In this document: piece after piece, positions 1 to 12,524 of the stretch
Numbering within the stretch: the stretch's first letter is position 1
How the letters are laid out: each line of letters opens with the position of its first letter
From: Heterohyrax brucei
Taxonomy: Eukaryota > Chordata > Mammalia > Hyracoidea > Procaviidae
DNA length: 64,000 nucleotides
Direction: 5' to 3'
Assembly: GCA_028571685.1 (NCBI GenBank)
Contig: CM053144.1
Location: forward strand, 95,386,171 to 95,450,170
Position numbers and translations under genes: made by a program
Notes under the pieces: model-generated
What the model was told of the DNA's origin: nothing
The model's database searches: none
Seen by the model: the letters and a program-made list of their open reading frames with translations, nothing else

Positions 1-768
1 AGACAAAACAGCCCTCCAAAAAGTGAAGAGGACTTGAAACATGGATGAAGATCAAGGAACACAGCCTTCAGTATGGACTACACCTTAACGTAAAGAAAGC
101 AAAAATCTGTATAATTAGACCAATAAACATCATCAAGATAAAAAGAGAAAAGATTGAAGTTGTCAAAGATTTCATTTTATTTTGATTCACAATCAATACC
201 CACGGAAACAGCAGTCAAGAAATCAAAAGATGCACTACACTGGGAAAATTTGCGCAAAAGACCTCTTGAAAATGTTGAAAAACAAAGATCTCACCTTGAA
301 GACTAATGTGTGCCTGACTCCAGCAACAATAGTTTCAATCACATCATATACTTGCAAAAGCTAGACAATGAATCAGGAAGACAGAAGAACGGATGCCTTT
401 GACTTGTGGTGTTGGAGAACACTGAATACATCATGGACTATCAAAAGAATGAAAAGATCTATCTTGAAAGAAGTACTACCAAAGTACTCCTTAGAAGCTA
501 GGATGATGAGACTACGTCTTATATACTTTAGATGTTTGTTAGGAAGGATCAGTCCCTGGAGAAAAACATCATGCTGGATAAAGTGAAGGGTCAACAAAAA
601 TAGGAAGACCCTCAAAAAGATGGATTGACACATTGGCTGCAAAAATGGGCTCAAGCCTACCAGTGATAGCAGCCATGGTATAGGACTTGGCAGTTTTGTT
701 CTGTTACACATAGGCTTACTATGAGTCCAAATTGACTTCAGGGCACCCAATAACAACAGACTTCAAAA
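1..768 (+). mobile_element. RTE-type LINE, 3' part, cut by window edge
   Basis: Decayed 3' end of an RTE (BovB-like) non-LTR retrotransposon. It contains the phrases found in the other RTE copies here: 'ggatgaagatcaaggaacac' near 41, 'aggaagaccctca' near 602, and a terminal 'tatgagtccaaattgactt' followed by an AAC-rich end. The same block recurs at 40030-40725 and, inverted, at 36396-38670 and 53838-57020. Stop codons break the reading frame, so it is not functional. The 5' limit lies outside the window. Confidence 0.8.
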
Positions 769-1285
769 ATGTTAAGGAAGGGCTAAGAAACTGTTCTAGA
801 CTAAACAGACATGACGACTAAATGCAGTGAGTGAGTCAGAAACAAACCCTTTGGTCTAAAAAACATTACTGGGACAACTAGAAAATTTGAATGAGGTCTA
901 AGGATCGAATGTTACTAATACACAAAAACCGAAAATCAAACTCACTGCTGTCTAGTCATTCAAACTCAAAGTAACCCGAATACATCAGTGTTAATTTCCT
1001 AGTTTTGATACTTGTGTTGTAGTTATGTAGGAGAACATGCTTGTTCAAGGAAATATACATTAAAACTTCTGGAGTAAAAGGATATCATATCAGAAACTTA
1101 TTCCCCAGTGATCCAGGGGGAAAAAAGTCTGTACTTCAAACTTTTCTGTAAATTCATTATTGTTTCAATCAAAAACAAAAAACTAATATATTCTTCAGAC
1201 AGCAAAACATCCACACACTACTGAAATGTTTTATTTCAAAATATATAAAGATTATAGTTCTATTTAGAATGATGGATAACAACCC

Positions 1286-1784
1286 TGTCATGGATTGAAT
1301 TGTGCCCCCCAGAATATGTGTTTAGTCAATTAGAGCATGATTCCAGGACTGTGTGGTTGTTGTCCATTTTCCTGTGTGTTATAAATCGTCCTATGTGCCT
1401 GTGGTTGAAGATGATTAGGGTGGGATATAACACTCCTGCTCAGATCACATCCCTGATCCAATGTAAAGGGAGATTCTACGGAGTGTGGTCTGTACCACCT
1501 TTTAACTTACACGAAATAAAAGGAAAAGGAAGCAAGCAGAGCACTGGGGACTTCACACAAGCAAGAAAGCACCAGAGGAAGAGCAGGTCCTTTGGATCCA
1601 GGGTTCCTGCATGGAGAAACTCCTAGTCCATTGGAAGATGGATGAGAAAAACTTCCTTCCATAGCTAACAGAAGGAGAAAGTCTTCCCCTGGCACTAATG
1701 CCATCAGTTTGGGCTTCAGCCTACTAGACTGTGAGGAAATAAATTTCTCTTTGTTAAAGACAGCAGCACTATATACCCAAGACA
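1286..1784 (+). mobile_element. Solo LTR, ERVL-MaLR-like
   Basis: A 499-bp element that begins TGTCATGG and ends in CA. It is flanked by the near-identical 5-mers aaccc (1281-1285) and aacct (1785-1789), as expected for a 5-bp target duplication. An AATAAA polyadenylation signal lies near its 3' end, followed by 'tttctctttgttaaag', which is also seen at 30645. It shares long blocks with the reverse-strand element at 31791-32290. No internal retroviral region is present, so it is a solo LTR. The MaLR assignment rests on resemblance to MLT1-type LTRs. Confidence 0.7.
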
Positions 1785-1794
1785 AACCTCTAAC

Positions 1795-1978
1795 AAAATC
1801 TATACAAAACCCCAAAAAAGCCAGTCTCATTGCTGTCAAGTTGATTCCAACTCATAGCAACCCTACAGGACATAGTAAAACTGCTCCACATGGTCTCCAG
1901 GGAGCGATTGGTGGATTTGAACAGCTGACCTTTTGATTAACAGTTAGAGATCTGAACTATTATACCACAAAGTTTCCA
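1795..1978 (-). mobile_element. AfroSINE (short form)
   Basis: tRNA-derived SINE in reverse orientation. On the + strand it reads from its 3' end ('tcaagttgattccaactcat') through 'acaggacatagtaaaactgc' to the tRNA-like head ('tataccacaaagtttcc'). It sits directly behind the solo LTR. Confidence 0.85.
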
Positions 1979-3068
1979 AATCATATGAAAACCTTTTAAA
2001 TCTTTTACGTAAGAAGGTAGGTTATAAATGTATACATATATACAATTTGGGACTAAGAGCTCCAGATAATAACTAATTAAATTACGAGTTTAAATGGAGT
2101 ATTTCTTACAATTCCTTTATATGAACTAAGCCATTAAATCATTTAAAAGTAACTTCAATTGTCTTTTTCTTATTAAATATCATTTATACCTATTCTATAG
2201 AAATTTTAGAAAATATGTAAAATCACAAAGAAAAGTAATTTAAATCACAAATTCATATCTCTAAACAGAGCTGACTACTTGTTAACATTTAGAATATAAA
2301 CTTTTAAATTTTCCAATAGAATCTTACAGTAAGTACTTTCTGTAATGCATTTACTTTTACTTAATATTTTGTTTTATACAATAGGCACCCAAATGTGATA
2401 TCTTCAGCGTTTGTATGTTTGTATGGAGAACAATTTAAATTCTGCCTTTTCTTAGTTAATAATGCCCTATTATTGAATACATTTTTCCCAATAATAAAAA
2501 TGGTACAGTTGGATAACTGTGATTCATTAAATGGTTTTTCATTTAAACATTCATGCTCTCTTTATTGCCATTTCCCAACACCCCAGGAGTAGAAGTGAAG
2601 AGGGAAATAACTAGCCATATGTCAGATGCCACAATTTCATGCCATCAAGAGTAGTCAGTGTGTGCTAACAGAGAGAAAGAAAGTCTTCTTCTCTGTGATT
2701 TGTGAGTCCTCAGAGATGCTAGGTCTTTTACTTTTCCAGGCAGAGGAGGAAGAGTATGTGTTTACTTGCAAGGTCAGTACCATTCAGGTGGCATTGGGTA
2801 AGCTGTTCATTAGGTTCCTGGAGGAGGTACAGGGTTTCCACTTTCCATGAGACTAACCACTCATACACTATCTAAAGAAGATAATGCCAGACAAAATCTT
2901 AATCGATCTCTATTTTAAAGTAGGTATAGTTTAAAACCATGCATAAAGTTTACTTGATGTATAAATCAAGTTTACTTAAACTGTAAATAACACCCATTTT
3001 GAGCTGGTCAGTGAAAGGAATTCTGGATAAGCAGGTGAAAATTCAAGATTTGATGACATTAAGAGAAA
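1979..3068. other. AT-rich sequence, nothing recognised
   Basis: No repeat family or coding signal was recognised here. Short open frames (for example 2395-2592) are no longer than chance allows. Confidence 0.5.
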
Positions 3069-3249
3069 CCAATAATAATAATAATAATAACCCAAACCTC
3101 CATTGCTGACAAGTCCATTCCAAATCAGTGACCCTATAGGACAGAGTAGAACTGCTGCATGGTGTTTGTAAGGAATGCCTGGTAGATTTGAACTGCCAGC
3201 CTGCTGGTTATCAGCCATAGTACTTAATCGCTACACCATCAAAGTTCTC
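3069..3249 (-). mobile_element. AfroSINE with (AAT)n tail
   Basis: Reverse-strand SINE. Its 3' tail is an AAT run at 3070-3090, and the tRNA-like head ends at 'cgctacaccatcaaagttct'. The body carries the diagnostic 'ctataggacagagtagaact'. Confidence 0.85.
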
Positions 3250-3830
3250 AACAAATATCAGTATTGGGAAGGACAGCCAAGATCAACAGCCCAAGGTTGA
3301 ATCCTATGAGGCAGAGGTTAGACACACCTCTTCTCTATGCCATCTTTACCAACTCTGACACCAACTTATCCCTCCTATAGCACTCTCTACTGGGTTTAAT
3401 AATTCATTGCAATGTCTACACAGAACTCACAGACTATCCTCACAATTATGCAGTTTATTAGGGAAGTAAATGACAATTCAGGTTTAGGAACACTTAAGAT
3501 ACAGTTCTTCCATCAGGGTAGCCTCTTCCCAGCCATGCTCTAAGGCATACGTCTCCCTGGCCCTCAGTCTATCTCCCCAAAGGCACTCGGCTTTTTCTCT
3601 CTGCACTGTCTCCTGGTGCCAGGTCTCTGCTGTTGGGTTTTTCCTTCCTTGGTGGTGGTGGGCTCTTTCTCTCTGCTCTGGAACTGGCTCTTTTTTAAGG
3701 CAAAGCTGACGCCAATTCCCTTGGGTAGGCCACAATTACTCTATCACACAATCATTTGGGTAGGAGATACAAGACAACACCACAACCAGAAAGGTCCACA
3801 CAAAAGTAATTAACGGCACCACAGGGGCAC
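3250..3830. repeat. Probable old interspersed repeat, family unknown
   Basis: A moderately GC-rich block between two SINE pieces, containing 'acagaactcacagactatcc' and CT-rich segments. Its texture resembles an old LTR, but no termini or duplication were found. Confidence 0.3.
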
Positions 3831-3831
3831 T

Positions 3832-3890
3832 CTTACTGTGTTCTATAGGGTTCCAATTAGTCAGAATTGACTGACGGCAGTGGGTTTTAA
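3832..3890 (+). mobile_element. AfroSINE 3' fragment
   Basis: Only the 3' part remains: 'tctatagggttccaattagt' followed by 'actgacggcagtgggtttt', matching the common SINE/RTE tail. Confidence 0.65.
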
Positions 3891-5574
3891 GAGCTTTTCA
3901 TAAGGAAAAAATTCTATTATAACCTGAATTAATTATAAGGGGAACCAGGCATGACACAGTGCGTGGCTAAGAGTTAACTCAGCTCCTCCCCTGAAATCAG
4001 CTGACAGTCTTTGTCACATTGATAGTGGCCAGGCATTGTCCACAGTCCCAACATTCCCCACAAAGGACAGTCTAGCATATGTTAGTTGAATATTTTCTGT
4101 GGTTTAAAAAGATAAATGACTATGAATGTGGCTTACTTTTTTGATTCTTGAAGAATATTTTTGTGGGTTTTTTTTGTTTTGTGTTTTAATTTCATGAAGA
4201 ATTTTGTATATAAATCGTAACTATCAAGTGTCTGAAAGTATGTGAGGAAAAATTTATTTCATGAGTGTGCATCCTATTTTCTAAAACTTAACAAGCCCAA
4301 AAGTCAAACTGTCTTAAGGAGGAATTCAGATTGTATCTACAAAATGAGAATAATAATATTCATTATTATTCAATCCATAGCAAGCATTTAGCACCATTCT
4401 TACTTATGCTAAGCATATAATAAAAGTAGTGATGAATTTTATTATTCTGCCATTTATTTTCCTTCTATAGCCTATAGTTACAGTCACAAGTGATTGTCAC
4501 AGTCACAAGACAATTCATGGATTGGATTTTATTGATGTAATTATTCCCAATTTGCTATTCAGTTTAATGGAGCTCTAAGTGACTTTGGAAAAAAATTCTA
4601 GCCAAGTTCTTCCACAGGTAGGTCAAGATCACACACAATATAGGAGGTTACACATAACCTTCAGTTCTACATGAACCAAATTCAAAAAATAATTTAACCA
4701 GTATTAACGAGGAAACTAAGTTGAGTTCAATAAAGCAATTATACATCATCCTTATGTAGTATCTTTTCAAGAGCATTCTTAAAAAACAGGGCCCAACCCA
4801 TTCCACATACACATTTTAAGACCCCATTTGTAACTCTTCTTTTAAAGTTAGGTTGACCCAATGTCCTTGTAAAAAATTTCCGGAATTTCAGCTGAGGATT
4901 TTGTGTAACTAAGACTCTGATCTTTTCTTAGTACATTAAATATTCTTTGCAATTATTTTACTCACACCATGTCCCCCTTATGATTTACTGTAGGAGATGC
5001 TGTTCTTTCTTAAGGCACCAAACCCCAGAATAGAAAAACAAATATTAAGAAGAGAAAATGAAGACCATTTTCCTGTTTATCAAGTTCCTGAATTGACCCC
5101 TATGTGGAAGGCAATTTGCTTTTTAAATTCTACTGTGTTGTACAATAATCTAAAAGAAGTGGGAGTTCCCTCCTTCAAGGTGAATATTTTTCAGGGGTTA
5201 ACAACATTAATTAGAGATTAATAATAAAGCTTGAAGTTGAAGATTAATTATTGGTGACAAATTTTTCTCTGTGCATAAGAACTTTATTTATAACATTAAT
5301 GAATGTCTTGATTTATGTAACATTCATGTGTATTAGTGTTGAAGGATGCTCTGAAGCTGGCTGAAGCAGAAGGAAGAACAGAAAGAAGGTTCTGAGATAA
5401 AGAGAAAGAGAAGAAAGTAAGGAGCAAGGCCAGGAACACATGGGAAGTTAATTAGAAAGCCTGACTGAGATGGTCCCCATGTAAGGAAGGGGATGAAACT
5501 CACACATATAAAGATACAGCTCGGAAAGTCAGGAAAACGAAACAAAATGTCTCAAATCACAGTGTGCTTGTGTA
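3891..5574. other. Unique-looking AT-rich sequence
   Basis: No gene, RNA or recognisable repeat was seen. The 74-codon frame at 4997-5221 has no family resemblance and lies in ordinary AT-rich DNA. Confidence 0.5.
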
Positions 5575-5778
5575 GAGGGGACTCAACTCATTGTCATGGA
5601 GTCCTTTCCAACTCATAGTGACCCTATAGGACAAAACAGAACTGCCCACAGGGTTTTCAAGGCTGTATATTTTTAGGGAAGCAGATTGCCATAGCTCCTC
5701 CCTAGAAGCAGCTGGTGGGTTCAAATCACCCACATTTGGGTCAGCAGCTGAGTGCTTAAACACTGTGCCACTAAGGAT
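5575..5778 (-). mobile_element. AfroSINE (long form)
   Basis: Reverse-strand SINE that keeps the central block missing from short copies, visible as 'gaagcagattgccatagctc' at 5679-5698. It ends at 'cactgtgccactaagg' in the tRNA-like head. Confidence 0.85.
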
Positions 5779-6759
5779 ATTTTTAAAGGAGGCTACGGGG
5801 CTAATATGAAACAATGACAAGAGAATGTTATTGATTTAAAAAAGGTTAAATTTTTAAAGAAAGAGGGGCTACAAGCAGACAATGTGATGAACTCATCAAA
5901 CAGTGCATTATCAGTTAAATTACTTGGCCCAGCAATCATCAAGCAGCAGTTAGAAATAAAGCGCAATTGATAATATTATTTGGACTTTTGTAGTTAACGA
6001 AATTATATATGATACTTCACATCACCCATCGTTATCCATGAGTACGAGAGACGTAAAGAGAGCTCATTCCCTTGTGCCCAGTATTCGAGAGAACATTTGG
6101 AGGGACAACTGAAATGATCTTTGCAGGACCAAAGAGCAAACAATGATGATCAGCTTGGTTTTAAAATGCCTAGCGTCACTCTGAGTAACCTTTTGTGAGT
6201 GGCTTCTTCAACAGAAAAGGCTTTTCCAGAAGAAAGCAGAAGACTGTAAGCACATAGATCTTGGGTGAGATTCACTCATATCACTGTTCCCCATCCATTC
6301 ACAAGATGTCCCTGCTCTCCGCCCACTGAGAAGTGGCTGGGAATTATATACGCTACACCTCTTCAAGACCCCACAAAGGGCACATGGACACCACACAACA
6401 CTCTGATACTAGGGTTTAGCTTAGTACTGGCCTTTCTCAATCTCTTGGAATAGTAGGCAGGAATGATGGATAACGGGCTATGAGAATGAAAAGCCCAACA
6501 CCCAGTAATTCCAGAGGCATCATGAGACAGAGAAAATGTAAGCTATTATACAGTATGCATTTTGGGAAATAACCCAAGACAAATGATGTAGTGGATTCTA
6601 GGAAGCACAATGCTGTGGCTTGTCTGTCAGTTCCCATGTCTGGATTAGTAAACCATATAACCATGAGAGTGTCAAACATTCTGGGTCTCAGCTTCCCCAC
6701 TTCTCATAAAAACAGATCGAGTGGAGCATCTCTTAATATCTATCAGTATGTAAATCTGT
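5779..6759. other. Unique-looking sequence
   Basis: No recognised feature. Overlapping short open frames on both strands near 6208-6700 look like chance. Confidence 0.45.
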
Positions 6760-7640
6760 TACGGTATATGATTCAGGAATCTACTCTTTGCAATATATCC
6801 TGGAGAAATAAGAGCCCTCACACAAATAGATAATATGCACACCCATGTTCATTACAATACTCTTCATAAAAGCAAAAAGATGTAAATAACCTGGGTGCCC
6901 ATCAACAGAGAAGAGGATAAACAAATTATGATATAGTCACTCAATAAAATACCACACAACTGTAAAGAATGACAATGAATCTGTGAAACATGACATGGAG
7001 GAATCTGGTAGGTATTACACTGAGTGAAATTAGTTGAAAAAGGACAAATATTGCATGAGACAACCATTATAAGAACTCAAGAAAAGGTTTATACACAGAA
7101 GAAAACATCTTTGATGGTTACGAGGATGAGGAAGGAGGTAGAGAGGTATTCACTAACTAGATAAGACAAAACAAAACCCATTGCTATCAAGTCAATTTGG
7201 ACTCATAGCAACCCTAAAGGATAGAGCAGAACTGGCCCGTAGAGTTTCCAAAGAGCACCTGGTAGATTTGAACTGCTATAGCAGCTGTAGCACTTAACCA
7301 CTATACCACCAGGGTTTACACTAATTAGATAGTACACAAGAAATATTTTAGATTCACAGAAAGACAACACACATATATAGGGGTAGTCACAACAATTGGA
7401 CTAAACCAAAAGCTAAGAAGCTTCCTGAATACAACCAGACAATTTGATGGACAGTGAAGCAGGGATGGGAATCCAGGGACAATCGTTTCAGGGGATATTA
7501 AGGTCAACAGGCCTAACAAAGTTTGTTAAGAATTTGTTCTGCATCCTGCTTTGGTGAGCGGTGTCTGGAATCTTAAAAGCTAGCAACCATCTTAATTATC
7601 TGTCCTTCAAGGTCTAGCCATACGTGTGACCACTTTGTCC
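6760..7640 (+). mobile_element. L1 3' end, interrupted by an AfroSINE
   Basis: Shows the hallmark text of the ORF2/3'UTR end of L1: 'tgggtgcccatcaacagaga', 'gtaggtattacactgagtga', 'ggacaaatattgcatgagac' and, past the SINE, 'tcttaaaagctagcaaccat'. The copy is 5' truncated and decayed. The SINE at 7164-7318 inserted later and splits it. Confidence 0.8.
7164..7318 (-). mobile_element. AfroSINE with target-site duplication
   Basis: Short-form SINE nested in the L1 3' end. It is flanked by 13-bp repeats cactaactagata (7151-7163) and cactaattagata (7319-7331) that differ at one base, so its boundaries are well defined. Confidence 0.9.
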
Positions 7641-8039
7641 AGTGTTAACAATAACATTACTTAGGAAATATATTGCCATCAAAATATCCTTGACATTTCA
7701 ATTATTAGCAGAATGGACTAAGTAGCCTTGTTTCAGCAACTCAAATCCAGTTAGTTCTCTCTTAGGAAATTCTATCAATCTATAGAGGACGATAGGTCAC
7801 CATGAGTGAAAATCAATTCAACAGTAAAGGGATTTTGTTTTATAGAGAGATGAAGTACACTGTTTTCTTCTTTCAGAGAACAAACAGCCTCTAGTCCTGC
7901 ACGTTTTTAGAAGTAAGCAATACTTGAGTAGAACAAGAGGAAGACAAAACAATACATTCACAAAAGTACTGTATGTTGTTTGTTTGTTTTTAACTTTTTT
8001 AAAGAGAATTTTTGTTTCTGTATAAAAGTTTTCATGGAG

Positions 8040-8500
8040 TCAAAATTTTTTAGACTTTTGTTTTCTCATTCTTTGTTTTACTTAAGAAGGTCTTCTCTAC
8101 TTGAAGCATTTTTTTTTCTAGTATTGCACTTTTATTTTTTAACACAATTCTCTGATCCATTTAACATTTACTTTGGTATAAGGTGTGATGTACAGATTTA
8201 ACATTGTTTTCTTCCAGTTCTTTCAGCCCCATTGATTTAGCCAAATCTGTATTTCTCCTCAGATTTGAAATTTCTTCCTAACATTAAATTCTGATACACA
8301 GTTGTATATCTTTCTGAATTCTCTCCCATTATCCCTTGATCTCTTTATCTAATGTGAACTGATTCTAACACTAGAATCTGACACCAGTGTTTTAATTAGT
8401 GTGGTTTCAAAATTCATTTTCACATGTGGCAAAGCAATACTCTCACTTGTGCTTCAAACTCTTCTAGCTATACACACAGGTTTACTGCTCCAAAAGCAGC
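8040..8500 (-). mobile_element. Degenerate L1 ORF2 fragment
   Basis: T-rich sequence following the order of antisense L1 ORF2: 'aagaaggtcttctctacttg', 'tctgatccatttaacattta' and 'tataaggtgtgatgtacaga'. It is heavily mutated. Confidence 0.55.
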
Positions 8501-9518
8501 TAGCCATTTGAAATGGAGTGATAAATACATGCAAGTATTTTTCAAAGCATGTAAACTTGTAAAAATCCTAAAGCAAATAATTTTATAGAAAACACTTATC
8601 ACCTCTTTTTAGACGTATTAAGAGTGGTCACTGTTTTGAAAGAATACTCAGTAATGTTAGTGTGGCAAGGATCAGGAATTTTGTAGCCACAAGATGCATA
8701 GTAGGCTGGTTCATTATAACCACTACAGATTTAAGTATGACAAAAATACATGTACATAGCGTATCCTCTTCATTACATTCTTTTTAAAAAGCATTTACAC
8801 TGTCTTGTGAGCAGAAACAGCAACTTGTTTGTTTCCCACCATTTACAGAGATATTCTACAGATACAGAACATCTATTCTAGTCATTCAATCACATTCGTT
8901 TCTGCTGCAGTCCCTTAGACCTTATGCATCAGGCCCTGTCTCATTTTCAGCCCTTTGCCCATAGCAGGAGCCACTTCATCCTATCTACAGTCTCTAAACA
9001 AAAAACTGACTCTGCACAAAACAAGATGAGGGGGTCTCAATTCTGTGCTCCCATAATACCAGTAATAGTCTCATGTCATTGAAATTGCCACTATTTATTT
9101 ATTTAGCCTATAACAACTGTTTGATAGTAGAGATGGTATAATACTCATCATTCTATCCCAATCCTCTGTTCAGTGTGGACTCACGAGTCCTAATAAACAT
9201 TTAGTGTATGATGCATACTAAGCATGACACAGGAGGGAAATAAAGAGGTTTTGCCAGGACTGTGGGATCTAGCATCACCTTAGGAGCTGTGACACTGTAA
9301 ATACATTACATTATATACTGTAATAATATGGTTTCTAGGAGTACTCTTCCTCCGGGGCTATCCTGTCTCTGGGTCCCTGATCTCTCTTATCCTCCATCCT
9401 CCTGCTGACAGGTTGCCTAAATTCTTCTCCTCTGCCTATGGCAGAACTCAATCGTGTCCCAACTGATTCTCCCACCAGCAGCATATGACAGCATTCATTT
9501 TCTCATACTTTCACCAGA
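8501..9518. other. Unique-looking sequence
   Basis: No gene or repeat was recognised. Confidence 0.45.
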
Positions 9519-9699
9519 CCAAAATAGACTGCTACTGTCAAGATGACTCCACATGACAGAGTAGAACTGCTCCATAAGGTTTTTCAGCTATAATCTTTAC
9601 AGAAACAGACCAACAGACCCTTTTTACACTGTGCCTCTGGGTGAGATCAAACTCCCAATCTTTCAGTTAGTAAAGTACAAACTACACAATCCAGGGATC
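9519..9699 (-). mobile_element. AfroSINE (long form), diverged
   Basis: Reverse-strand copy with 'cacatgacagagtagaactg' and the long-form block 'aatctttacagaaacagacc' at 9593-9612. It is more mutated than most copies, so probably older. Confidence 0.7.
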
Positions 9700-9904
9700 T
9701 CTCTTTAAATAGTAGATATTTAATTATTTTGCCTGCCAGATCACCCCATAATCTCATGTTAAACTTGACACCAAGTGCTAGCATCAACCACTCCACCATG
9801 TAATGTTGTCCCATTTGGATACTGTGTTTTATTTGTCATTCTCCCATCAGCCCCTCTCCCAGCTACAATGAATGGGCCTCGCATGGTGGACTTTCAAGAC
9901 CTAT

Positions 9905-9981
9905 GTCTACTCATGTTGAAGACTATGTCACTCAGTCTACTCATGTTGAAGACTGTTCTTCAACATGAGTAGACTGAGTGA
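9905..9981. repeat. Perfect 25-bp hairpin with an extra direct copy
   Basis: Arms at 9928-9952 and 9957-9981 are exact reverse complements separated by the 4-base loop ctgt. A further direct copy of 20 bp (gtctactcatgttgaagact) lies at 9905-9924 and repeats at 9935-9954. The segment therefore holds three copies of one motif, two direct and one inverted. It does not match any repeat family recognised elsewhere in the window. Confidence 0.95.
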
Positions 9982-11100
9982 TTTACTCTATAATCAGTTG
10001 ATCACATATCCCAAATCTCTTTAAATTCTCACACAATAGTAGTGACAGTATTGCTGAAATCCAAATTGTATACAAGTATCTGGAAACAGAAATTTAAACA
10101 ACAATGAAATCAAATAACAGGATTTTAATCACTGACAAGTACTGTTTAGAAGAGCAAGAGTATTGGTTTTTCTCTAATTTCTCAAAACTACAAAATCCTT
10201 CATTTTCTGAGAAATCACAAGTCATTTTCATCTGGTTTTCCCCCTTGTCCTCCCCTTTGTTTGAGCTCAGTGTTCCACGTGCTCATTTTGGTGAGATTCC
10301 ATCATAACACATCATCAGGAACACATGTGTTCCACTGGGACTTTATTCCCTGGAAGATGTGAATGGTGATGTAAATAATGCCATTACTGAAATTTGGAAG
10401 AAATGATGTGGGAAAGCAAGCTATGCAAAATAAGTCAACTTTAATCAATATTTCCTTTTGGAACAATGTGAACAATATTGATCCTGACAGAAAACTTCAG
10501 TGGTATTCATCAGTCAGAGCTGTCAGCAAAAACACTACTTTAATGGTAGCTGTTGTTTTACACTTGCAGGGGAGGGGAGCAACCCCACTTCAAAACAGAC
10601 TTCTGAGGATAAGAGCATTTCCAGATAATAAACCACAACAAAAGCTCAGTTGTGTTTATTTTCATGACTTTTTCAGAGCATGACCGAAAGATGAGAAACA
10701 AATACTTAAGATAAAACTTGTGTTAATAGTTATGCTTTATGCCACTGTATTCTTAAATAGAAGTTCTAGCCTGTTAACGGAAATACATGTCATGCTAATC
10801 AGAGTTCCAAAGTCTATGTTCCACACAATTAGCTATGTATTGGTTACTTTCTGGTAATATAATGTACATTTATAATGTTTGTTGATTTTCAACTTGTTTT
10901 GCTCTAAAAACCACATGTGACTGCTAAAGAATTAGAGAATATTGAAGAGAAATAATCCCCTGTCATCACTAACTGTCATCCCATGTTTATTATAGAAAAA
11001 TTATGTTCAGTTCAACCAATGGAAACTGGTCAGTAATATTTACTTTCTAAATTTCATGACATTGAGCAGATTTAACTTAAAAAGTACTCATTGGGCACTC
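9982..11100. other. Unique-looking sequence
   Basis: Contains a 101-codon open frame at 10378-10683 (+) with no recognisable domain and no supporting splice or promoter signal. No repeat was recognised. Confidence 0.45.
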
Positions 11101-11275
11101 AGAAACCCTGGTGGCATAGTGTTTAAGAGCTACAGCTGCTAACCAAAAGGTGGGCAGTTCAAATCTACCAGGCACTGCTTGGAAACGCTGTGGGGGCAGT
11201 TCTACTCTATTTTATAAGGTCACTATGAGTCTGACTCCATGGCAACAGGTTTCATTTTTTGTTTTTTTTTTTTTG
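11101..11275 (+). mobile_element. AfroSINE (short form)
   Basis: Forward copy starting 'agaaaccctggtggcatagt'. It has the B-box-like 'gggcagttcaaatctacc' and ends 'ctatgagtctgactccatgg' plus a T-rich tail. Confidence 0.9.
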
Positions 11276-11648
11276 AGCACTTATGTTATGCAAACTGATT
11301 CTGATGACAGTTCCAAGCAATGTATGAATCTGTTACTTTAAATTTTGGGAATTTACACATAAATGGTGTGTTTTTACACAAATACTATCTCTCCTATGCT
11401 TGTTTATCAGCCGCTTCCTCTCCTCTGTGTGATAGGAGGTATTTTCCTAACACTTTTTTCAGCATGAAAATACTTTGCAAAGATGGAAGCAGTTGGCAGG
11501 CAAATGCAGGCATGTTATTTGCATAAAAACGGTCTTTAACACAAACTAATTATAGCCATTGCTAGTTTTATTGTTTGTTTTCCATTGCTTAGAAAAAGCT
11601 GTGCTCAAGTATTTGCCACTGGTGAGTTTCATTTTAGTAAGGTTCATT

Positions 11649-11821
11649 TAAGGAGCTGCAGTGGTGCAACAGTTAAACATTGCCAACTGAAAGGGTGGTT
11701 TGCACGCATGCAGTGAGGGAGTGATCTGCTCCCAGTAAAGATTACAGCCTAAAAAACCCTGTGGACAAGTTATAGTCTGTTACATGGGGTTGTTATAGGA
11801 CTCAACAGCACTAACGACAAC
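11649..11821 (+). mobile_element. AfroSINE (long form) with target duplication
   Basis: Forward long-form copy ('gtgatctgctcccagtaaag'). The 10-bp repeat aaggttcatt flanks it exactly at 11639-11648 and 11822-11831. Confidence 0.85.
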
Positions 11822-11831
11822 AAGGTTCATT

Positions 11832-12040
11832 GTCGGTCCTTGGTGGTACAAATGGTTAATACACTCAGCTATGAGCCAGAAGGTGACAATTCAAGCCCAC
11901 TAGAGGTGCCACAAGAGAAAGGTCTGGAGATCTGCTTCTGGAAAAACAAAATTAGCCACTGAAACCTATAGAGAACAGTGCAACTCTGACACCCATGAAG
12001 ACACCATGAGTCTGAATTAACTTGAGAGTAACTGGTATAA
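11832..12040 (+). mobile_element. AfroSINE (long form)
   Basis: A second forward SINE that starts right behind the duplication of the previous copy ('ccttggtggtacaaatggtt'). It keeps the long-form block around 11927 and ends near 'gtctgaattaacttgagagt'. Confidence 0.8.
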
Positions 12041-12324
12041 GGTTTATTTACATATGTAAATAGGTTTTTCTCATGGTAGATACAGCCTGTTCTGTAGAAT
12101 GCCAAGCTTACAGAATAAATTAGAGAAATTAATTCCATACATGTTACCTAAAAATGTAGACTTTAAAAGATTTTCAGAGTACATTGACTTACTGGACTAT
12201 CAGTTTAATTGGACAGAGCAACTTATTTCCAAGGCAGCTGCTGCTATAGGAGAAGCGAGGTGATTAATCTTTTCCTGTTATTGCTGATAACATGAGTGAA
12301 GTTAAGGGGTGGTATGAAAGTCCA

Positions 12325-12524
12325 AATGAGCCCTGGTGGCATAGTGGTTAAGTACTTGGCTGTGAAGCCAAAGATCAGCTGTTTGAAACCAACCAGCTGC
12401 TCTGTCAAAGAAAGATGTGACACTCTACTTGCATAAAGATTACAGCTTTAGAAACTATGGGGCAACTCTATTCTGTACTACACGGTCACTATGATGCAGA
12501 ATTGACTTGACAGCAACAGGTTCA
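12325..12524 (+). mobile_element. AfroSINE (long form) with target duplication
   Basis: Forward copy starting 'gagccctggtggcatagtgg'. It is flanked by 14-bp repeats ggtatgaaagtcca (12311-12324) and ggtatcaaagtcca (12525-12538), with one mismatch. Confidence 0.9.
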
